A stretch of 11,168 nt of DNA from Oscillospiraceae bacterium (GTDB lineage: Bacteria; Bacillota; Clostridia; Oscillospirales; Oscillospiraceae), in assembly GCA_031255955.1 (NCBI GenBank), contig JAIRRO010000057.1:1-11168 (forward strand). The letters are read 5' to 3'. Below are positions 6,303-11,168 of this stretch, piece after piece. Under the pieces are notes generated by a model that saw nothing but the letters and a program-made list of their open reading frames with translations, made no database searches and was not told where the DNA came from. Every line of letters begins with the position of its first letter. Position 1 is the stretch's first letter. A program made the position numbers and the translations under genes.

Positions 6303-7619
6303 TCAGATTTTATTCGCCCTGTTGTCGATGACGCGCACAGCCTTGCCCTCGCTGCGCGTTATGCTTTTCGGCGCGGTAAGCGTGACCTTCGCTTGAATCC
6401 CCAGCATAGATTTCAGCCTGTCGGAAACCTCTTTTTCGCGGCGGTTTAGCTCCTTCACCTCGTCAGAAAACATCTCCGGCGTCAGCTCTACCTTTACCTC
6501 CAGCGTGTCAGAAAAGCTTACGCGATCGACAACAAGCTGATAATTAGCCTCAAAGCCGCAGTTAATTAGCACCGTTTCAATCTGCGACGGGAACACGTTT
6601 ACACCGCGGATAATCAGCATATCATCGCTTCTGCCCATGGGCTTTGCCATTTTGACCAGTGTTCTGCCGCAGGCGCATGTCCCGCGTGTCAGCACGCAAA
6701 TGTCGCGCGTGCGATAACGCAGCAGCGGGAAGGCTTTTTTTGTAATTGATGTGAATACAAGCTCCCCTTTTTCGCCGTCCGGCAAGCGCTCCCCCGTCGC
6801 GGGGTCGATTATCTCGGGGATGAAATGATCCTCATTGACGTGCATACCCGCCTGTTCAGAGCATTCAAAGGACACGCCGGGCCCGGAGATTTCCGTAAGT
6901 CCGTAGATGTCATATGCTTTTATTCTGAGCTTTGCTTCGATGTGGCGGCGCATTTCCTCGCTCCACGCCTCCGCGCCGAATATTCCGGCTTTCAGCTTTA
7001 TTTTATCGCGGTTACCCGTTTCGTGTATCGTCTCCGCGAGATACGCGGCATAGCTGGGTGTGCAGCAGATTATGGTGGAGCCGAGGTCTGTCATAAATTG
7101 AATTTGCCGCTCTGTGTTCCCGGAGGACATCGGCAGCGTCAGCGAGCCGACCTTGTGGCTGCCTCCGTCCAAGCCCGAGCCGCCGGTAAAGAGTCCGTAG
7201 CCGTAGGATACATGCACAACATCGTCCTTTGTTCCCCCGGCGGCGACGATGGCGCGCGCGCAGCAATCCTCCCATAAATCGATATCATCCTGCGTATAAA
7301 ACGCGACGACGCGCCGCCCTGTCGTTCCGGAGGTGGAGTGAATCCGCACGCAGTCCGAAAGCGGCACGGCGAGCAGTCCGTATGGATACGCCTCGCGCAG
7401 GTCGTCCTTTGTGAGAAACGGGAGCAGGTGCAGCTCGTCCACGCCGTGAATGTCCTTTGGAGAAACGCCCTTTTTATCCATCAGCGCACGGTAATACGGC
7501 ACGTTTTTATATACATGCGCCACCGTTTCAACCAATCTTGCGCCTTGCAGCGCCCGCATTTCGTCCGCGGACATTGTTTCCTCGCGCGGGTGATAATAGT
7601 TTGCCATTTTGCCGTTCAT
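6303..7619 (-). CDS. paaK: Phenylacetate-CoA ligase family protein (aryl-acetate CoA ligase)
   Basis: AMP-forming adenylate enzyme that would activate phenylacetate, indoleacetate or a similar aromatic acid to its CoA thioester in the cytoplasm. The 438 residues fit the PaaK family (about 430-445). The P-loop-like STSGTTG is at 95-101, YGYGLFTGG at 139-147, YGLTE at 239-243, YRTRD at 302-306, and IIRGVNVFPSQIE at 336-348. The conserved C-terminal Lys is 426, in TRSEGKAVRV. TCACG at 314-318 is the Cys-containing loop seen in many members. The ATG at 7619 overlaps the upstream TGA (ATGA), but AAAGGA directly abuts it; ATG 7607, 12 bases after that site, gives MANYYHPREETMS and may be the true start. 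In fermenting anaerobes these enzymes work with 2-ketoacid:ferredoxin oxidoreductases, none of which is in the window. The exact substrate is unknown. Confidence 0.9.
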   Translation of the reverse strand: MNGKMANYYHPREETMSADEMRALQGARLVETVAHVYKNVPYYRALMDKKGVSPKDIHGVDELHLLPFLTKDDLREAYPYGLLAVPLSDCVRIHSTSGTTGRRVVAFYTQDDIDLWEDCCARAIVAAGGTKDDVVHVSYGYGLFTGGSGLDGGSHKVGSLTLPMSSGNTERQIQFMTDLGSTIICCTPSYAAYLAETIHETGNRDKIKLKAGIFGAEAWSEEMRRHIEAKLRIKAYDIYGLTEISGPGVSFECSEQAGMHVNEDHFIPEIIDPATGERLPDGEKGELVFTSITKKAFPLLRYRTRDICVLTRGTCACGRTLVKMAKPMGRSDDMLIIRGVNVFPSQIETVLINCGFEANYQLVVDRVSFSDTLEVKVELTPEMFSDEVKELNRREKEVSDRLKSMLGIQAKVTLTAPKSITRSEGKAVRVIDNRANKI

Positions 7620-8119
7620 TCCTTTGCTTCTGTATTGTCTTCGCTATGTATTTCCGATTTGCCCGACGAGGCGGGATTAAGAATATGCTCAATTTCCTTC
7701 GTGGAGAGCAGCACGGGTGAAATTGTGCCGATGCCCAGCTCCTGATAAACACATTCCCGCTCCTGCTCATACAGGCGCGCTATGACGTGCGGAACTTCAT
7801 ACAGCTCACGCGCCATCTGCGCCACCATAATGTTCGTGTTATCGCGCCCTGTGACGGCGATAACAGCCGAGGCGTTTTCGATGTTCGCTTCCTCCAGCAC
7901 GGCAAGCTCCGTCGCGTCCCCCGTCAGGCTGATCCCGTCAAAGGAGGGTCCCAGCTTCAGGAAAGCCTCACGCGAGGCGTCAATCACCACAACACCCTTG
8001 CCCTCTTCAGAAAGCAAGGCTGCGATGTGCGCCCCCAAGCGTCCGCAGCCGATGACGATGGTGAAATCACGTCCGGAGCCGCGTTTTTTACTTCGATTTG
8101 ATTGCTTTGTCCCGGGCAT
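7616..8119 (-). CDS. Stand-alone RCK / TrkA-N domain protein
   Basis: The protein has a Rossmann-type RCK N-terminal (TrkA-N) domain at about 18-135: FTIVIGCGRLGAHIAALL with the GxGxxG loop at 24-29, acidic Asp47 at the end of strand two (VVVID) for nucleotide ribose binding, GDATE at 67-71 and TGRDNTNIMVAQMAR at 90-104. RCK subunits bind NAD(H) or ATP and gate Trk/Ktr potassium transporters at the inner membrane. At 167 residues it lacks the RCK-C domain of full KtrA/TrkA, ending in an acidic, polar tail, and no TrkH/KtrB gene is present. I start it at ATG 8119 (GGGGAGG about 12 bases upstream). The same frame extends to a TTG at 8176, but that extension only translates the tandem repeats. 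The stop overlaps the paaK start by four bases, linking the two functionally or at least in translation. Confidence 0.8.
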   Translation of the reverse strand: MPGTKQSNRSKKRGSGRDFTIVIGCGRLGAHIAALLSEEGKGVVVIDASREAFLKLGPSFDGISLTGDATELAVLEEANIENASAVIAVTGRDNTNIMVAQMARELYEVPHVIARLYEQERECVYQELGIGTISPVLLSTKEIEHILNPASSGKSEIHSEDNTEAKE

Positions 8120-8143
8120 AGGATAAACGCGCCTCCCCCGCCG

Positions 8144-8223
8144 CAATATATCAGAATTCAGTATATCCGAATTCAATATATCGCGAATACAGTTATATCG
8201 TGAGTGCAGTATATCACGATTAG
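8144..8223. repeat. Five tandem 15-17-bp AT-rich repeats upstream of the RCK gene
   Basis: The gap 8120-8291 between uppP and the RCK gene contains five imperfect tandem units, each starting CA(A/G) and containing TATATC: TATATC occurs at 8147, 8162, 8177, 8194 and 8210, spaced 15, 15, 17 and 16. The first three units share the 3' half GAATT or GAATA; units 4 and 5 have diverged (GAGTG, GATTAG). On the - strand each unit reads GATATA(C/T)TG or close to it. The array is AT-rich against GC-rich flanks and ends about 25 bases before the RCK start codon, so it lies in the promoter or leader of that operon. No coding sequence is convincing here. Confidence 0.8.
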
Positions 8224-8249
8224 CAAAGGAAATAAAGTCTGTGTGTAAA
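8219..8249 (-). promoter_or_regulatory. Weak candidate promoter for the RCK-paaK-ACT genes
   Basis: On the - strand TTTACA (8249-8244, five of six to the -35 consensus) is followed after 19 bases by GCTAAT (8224-8219, four of six to the -10). Spacing is long and the -10 is poor. It would place the five-unit repeat array at or just downstream of the transcription start. Each repeat unit itself carries a -10-like TATACT or TATATT, so the true promoter could lie within the array. Confidence 0.2.
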
Positions 8250-8291
8250 TTTTTTCATTCGGGCGTGCGGGTGGTGATGTCGGGCGATCGC

Positions 8292-9116
8292 CTACCCTCC
8301 GGCGCTAATCGCGAAGAAGGCGAGGACTGCCGCGCCGAGGGCGATGCGATACCAGCCGAAGCCGATAAAACTGTGCTTTTTGACAAAGCCGACAAGGAAC
8401 CTTACAGCGGCGAGCGACACGAGAAACGCGGCTGCCGTCCCCGCGAGCAGCACGGCAAGCTCCGCTCCCGTAAAGCTAAAGCCGAATTTCAGCAGCTTTA
8501 ACGCCCCCGCGCCGAGCATCACAGGCAGTGCCAGGAAAAAGGCGTATTCAGCCGCGGCGGCGCGCGACACGCCGAGCAGCATAGCGCCGATAATAATTGC
8601 GCCGGAACGCGAGGTGCCGGGAATCAGCGATAACAGTTGAAAAAGCCCGATGAGAAGCGCCGTTTTGTACGTCAGTGACATTGTTTCCGTGGTTTTCGGC
8701 TCTCCCCTGCCGCGCTTTTCAATCACGATGAAAAGAATGCCGTAAAAAATCAACGCCGCCGATACAGTCTGCCAATTAAAAAACAGCGCGTCGATTTTAT
8801 CGTCAAACAGCAGTCCGATTACGGCTGCCGGTATCGTGGACACGACGATTTTGCCCCACAGCGTCCATACGCCGCGGCGCTCGTTTCTATCCATACGCGG
8901 ATAAAACGGAAAAAGCCGCTTGAAATACGTCACCGCCACGGCGAGCGCCGCGCTGAGCTGCACGACGACGAGAAACAGCTCTAAAAATTCATCGGATACG
9001 CCAAGCTGCAAAAACTCATCCAGCAGTATCATATGCCCCGTGCTGGATACGGGCAACCATTCCGTGATGCCTTCAACGACGCCGATTATCAGCGCCTTTA
9101 TCAGGTTTATCAGCAT
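8292..9116 (-). CDS. uppP: Undecaprenyl-diphosphate phosphatase (BacA/UppP)
   Basis: Integral membrane phosphatase that converts undecaprenyl diphosphate to the monophosphate, recycling the lipid carrier for peptidoglycan and other wall polymers; overproduction gives bacitracin resistance. The 274 residues are the usual length and hydrophobic through several segments (about 1-14, 45-68, 90-108, 119-133, 150-165, 176-200, 211-235, 252-270). The two catalytic motifs are present: EGITEWLPVSSTGH at 15-28 (the ExxxE motif and the Ser/His cluster) and PGTSRSG at 166-172. The start codon lies one base after the glmS stop, so it is tightly coupled to glmS. It is followed by a 172-base gap without an obvious terminator. 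Confidence 0.95.
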   Translation of the reverse strand: MLINLIKALIIGVVEGITEWLPVSSTGHMILLDEFLQLGVSDEFLELFLVVVQLSAALAVAVTYFKRLFPFYPRMDRNERRGVWTLWGKIVVSTIPAAVIGLLFDDKIDALFFNWQTVSAALIFYGILFIVIEKRGRGEPKTTETMSLTYKTALLIGLFQLLSLIPGTSRSGAIIIGAMLLGVSRAAAAEYAFFLALPVMLGAGALKLLKFGFSFTGAELAVLLAGTAAAFLVSLAAVRFLVGFVKKHSFIGFGWYRIALGAAVLAFFAISAGG

Positions 9117-9117
9117 A

Positions 9118-10950
9118 CTATTCCACCGTGGACGATTTCGCGAGATTGCGCGGCTTATCGATGCTGCAGTCTCGCACCAGCGCGGCGTAGTACGCGAACA
9201 GCTGCAACGGAATCACGGCGAGAGAGGGCAACAGCAGCTCATGTGTATCGGGTATTGTCAGCGTGTTGTCCGAAATATGCCGCACAGTGTCGGCAACGGA
9301 TTTTGTCGTTATGATGAGTATGCTCGCGCCGCGCGCGCGCGTTTCCTCCGCGTTGCTGACGATTTTTCCGGCGAGCGCCCCGTATGTCGCCATCGTTATG
9401 ACAAGCGTGTCGTCCTGAATCAGCGCCATCGTGCCGTGCTTTAGCTCCCCGCCGGCGTACGCCTCCGCGTGGATGTACGAGATTTCCTTCAGCTTTAACG
9501 CGCCCTCAAGCGACATTGCGTAGTCGATGTTGCGCCCGATGAAAAAAATATTTTCTCTGTCGGAATACAGCTCCGCAAGACGGCGAACGTCATCGCGCAG
9601 CTCTAAGCACTGTTCGATTTTATTCGGCAGGGCGCTCAGCTCCCGCAGCAGCTTTTCATATTCCGTTTGGGATATCGTCCCCCGCGCGTCGGCGATATGC
9701 AGCGTCAGCAAATATGTGACGGCAAGCTGCGCCGAATACGCCTTTGTGGTTGCAACGGCAATTTCCGGACCCGCCCGCGTATATAAAACATAATCGGATT
9801 CCTGCGCTATCACGCTGCCCACGACGTTGACGATGGACAGCACGCGCGCACCCAACCGCCGCGCCTCACGCAGTGCGGCTATCGTGTCCGCCGTCGTGCC
9901 GGATTGGCTGACGCAGACCACAAGCGTTGTTTCATCCAATATCGGTGAGCTGTATCGAAATTCCGACGCCAAAACAGCCTCTGACGGCACACGCGCCAGC
10001 TTTTCCATATTATATTTCGCGACGACGCAGACATAATGCGCCGAGCCGCAGCCGACGAAATATATCCTGCTGATGCCGCGCAGGTATTCCGGCGGAAGCT
10101 CAATATCGAGCGCCACTCTTCCATTCGATATGCGCGGCGAGAGTGTGGCGCGCACTGCCTCCGGCTGCTCTAACATCTCCTTGAACATAAAATGCTCATA
10201 GCCGCCCTTTTCAGCCGCGGAAACGTCCCAATCCACGCGCTCAGTCCGCTTTGTAAGCTCGCGCAGCTCCGGGGAATAGAATTTGATATCATCGCGCGTT
10301 ATTACGGCAATTTCCCCATCCTCAAAGCGGTAAATTTCGCGCGTTTCGTTCAAAAAAGCCACGACATCAGATGCGATATAGGCGCAGCCGTCCCCGACGC
10401 CGATTACAAGCGGGCTTTCCTTTTTAAGTGCGACAAGCGTCTCCGGATAGTCCTCGCAGAGTATGCCGAGGGCAAATGCCCCCTCCATTTGCTCCGCCGC
10501 CTGTGCCACCGCCTGTTTTATATCGCCGCATTTGGCATACAGGCGCGCAATCAGATTCGCGGCGACCTCCGTATCCGTTTCGGAGAGAAACACGCAACCC
10601 TCTGCGATAAGCCGCTCGCGCAGCCGCGCGTAATTGTCGATTATGCCGTTATGTACGATGGCTATATTTCCGGCGGCGCTGAGATGCGGGTGCGCGTAGT
10701 TATCTGTCGGCGCGCCGTGCGTAGCCCAGCGGGTGTGTCCGATGCCGATTTTGCCGGAAAGCTTCGCTCCCCCTTGGATTTTTTTATCCAGCTCCGCGAC
10801 AAAGCCGCTTGTCTTGGCAAGCTTTATATGTCCGCCGTCAATCACGGCGGCGCCCGCGGAGTCATATCCGCGATATTCCAAGCGGCGCAGCGCCTCTATC
10901 ATTACGGGTGCGGCTTCACCGCCGCCGACATATCCAATAATTCCGCACAT
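9118..10950 (-). CDS. glmS: Glutamine--fructose-6-phosphate aminotransferase (isomerizing)
   Basis: GlmS makes glucosamine-6-phosphate from fructose-6-phosphate and glutamine, the entry step to UDP-GlcNAc for cell wall synthesis. The 610 residues match the family. The N-terminal Ntn glutaminase domain (about 2-240) begins MCGIIGYVGG with nucleophile Cys2 and has HTRWATHGAP at 72-81, the oxyanion NG at 101-102 and the SETDTE segment at 123-128. Two SIS sugar-isomerase domains follow (about 290-430 and 460-595) with VGCGSAHY, CVSQSGTTADT and the closing PRNLAKSSTVE. AAGAAAGG at 10963-10970 is the ribosome-binding site, 12 bases upstream. Only 19 bases separate it from the purF-like stop, so there is no room for the glmS ribozyme found before glmS in many Bacillota. 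uppP follows after one base. Confidence 0.97.
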   Translation of the reverse strand: MCGIIGYVGGGEAAPVMIEALRRLEYRGYDSAGAAVIDGGHIKLAKTSGFVAELDKKIQGGAKLSGKIGIGHTRWATHGAPTDNYAHPHLSAAGNIAIVHNGIIDNYARLRERLIAEGCVFLSETDTEVAANLIARLYAKCGDIKQAVAQAAEQMEGAFALGILCEDYPETLVALKKESPLVIGVGDGCAYIASDVVAFLNETREIYRFEDGEIAVITRDDIKFYSPELRELTKRTERVDWDVSAAEKGGYEHFMFKEMLEQPEAVRATLSPRISNGRVALDIELPPEYLRGISRIYFVGCGSAHYVCVVAKYNMEKLARVPSEAVLASEFRYSSPILDETTLVVCVSQSGTTADTIAALREARRLGARVLSIVNVVGSVIAQESDYVLYTRAGPEIAVATTKAYSAQLAVTYLLTLHIADARGTISQTEYEKLLRELSALPNKIEQCLELRDDVRRLAELYSDRENIFFIGRNIDYAMSLEGALKLKEISYIHAEAYAGGELKHGTMALIQDDTLVITMATYGALAGKIVSNAEETRARGASILIITTKSVADTVRHISDNTLTIPDTHELLLPSLAVIPLQLFAYYAALVRDCSIDKPRNLAKSSTVE

Positions 10951-10969
10951 AAATAAAAATTACCTTTCT

Positions 10970-11168
10970 TCAATTTCCGCTCTCAATTTCTACGCCCGCC
11001 GCCGCCATATCCACCGGATAATTCTCTGTAAAACAGGCGTCACAGAAGGAGCAGGCGGAGTCCGGCGCTAATATATGAAGATGCTCCACTCTAGGATATC
11101 CCTGACAGTCGTCGTACACCAAGTCGCAGATATGATCCGACGAGTGATTCAACGCTTTGAGCTTGATC
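10970..11168 (-). CDS. purF: Amidophosphoribosyltransferase-like protein, C-terminal end
   Basis: Only the last 65 or so residues are inside the window; the frame is open to the right edge and ends in TGA at 10972-10970. The segment ILAPDSACSFCDACFTENYP followed by Val corresponds to the C-terminus of Bacillus-type PurF, where CxxCF plus a YP(V/T) turn provides two of the four [4Fe-4S] cysteine ligands. PurF makes phosphoribosylamine from PRPP and glutamine, the first step of purine synthesis. The segment before it (about residues 12-30 of the visible part) looks less like PurF than I would expect, so a divergent paralogue is possible. It precedes glmS by 19 bases in the same direction; both are class II (Ntn) glutamine amidotransferases. 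The TTG at 11152 is internal, not a start. Confidence 0.65.
   Translation of the reverse strand, partial: IKLKALNHSSDHICDLVYDDCQGYPRVEHLHILAPDSACSFCDACFTENYPVDMAAAGVEIESGN

Noticed and set aside
8120..8176. N-terminal extension of the RCK protein from a TTG at 8176
   Set aside because: The added residues (NSDILNSDILRRG...) are just translation of the tandem repeats; ATG 8119 has a plausible ribosome-binding site and starts nearer the Rossmann fold.
8283..8292. Palindrome GGCGATCGCC next to the uppP stop
   Set aside because: It resembles the cyanobacterial HIP1 octamer core, but a single copy in this non-cyanobacterial context is probably chance; with no loop or T-tract it is not a terminator.
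10192..10956. 254-residue open frame antisense to glmS
   Set aside because: Shadow frame opposite a well-conserved gene; no ribosome-binding site or domain seen.

Overview
The window reads as chromosomal DNA of a moderately GC-rich, anaerobic Clostridia-type Bacillota, probably an uncultured gut or sediment lineage. Three things point there: a type II fatty-acid synthesis cluster that uses the FMN enoyl-ACP reductase FabK rather than FabI, an aryl-acetate CoA ligase paired with a tandem-ACT protein (typical of amino-acid-fermenting anaerobes), and a MarR-type regulator next to the fab genes. The organism is inferred from gene content only; no rRNA or other marker is present.

Left half, + strand (1-5659): fabH (5' end outside the window), fabK, fabD, fabG, fabF, fabZ and a MarR/FabT-like regulator. 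Together they cover initiation (FabH), malonyl loading (FabD), condensation (FabF), ketoreduction (FabG), dehydration (FabZ) and enoyl reduction (FabK). fabK and fabD overlap by ATGA. fabD-fabG is separated by an AT-rich 81-base gap with a perfect 8-bp inverted repeat. fabF-fabZ is separated by 204 bases filled with a hairpin-forming repeat in four copies. acpP and the acc genes, which accompany this gene order in Streptococcus-type clusters, are absent from the window. The regulator seems to have its own extended -10 promoter inside the end of fabZ.

Junction (5660-5823): the two gene blocks converge. The 164-base gap holds the decayed remains of a ParE/RelE-type toxin-antitoxin operon on the - strand: an antitoxin C-terminus overlapping (GTGA) a toxin N-terminus that is cut off at the end of the regulator gene.

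Right half, - strand, read from right to left (11168-5824): the end of a purF-like amidophosphoribosyltransferase, glmS, uppP (bacA), then a 172-base gap containing five tandem 15-17-bp AT-rich repeats, then a stand-alone RCK/TrkA-N nucleotide-binding protein, a PaaK-type aryl-CoA ligase overlapping it by ATGA, and a double-ACT protein. GlmS and UppP both serve cell-wall precursor supply (amino-sugar synthesis and lipid-carrier recycling).

The protein-coding content is mostly ordinary housekeeping. I see no convincing new multi-gene system. The points worth a second look are the two intergenic repeat arrays, the candidate operator, the toxin-antitoxin remnant, and the translational coupling of an orphan RCK protein to an aryl-CoA ligase.
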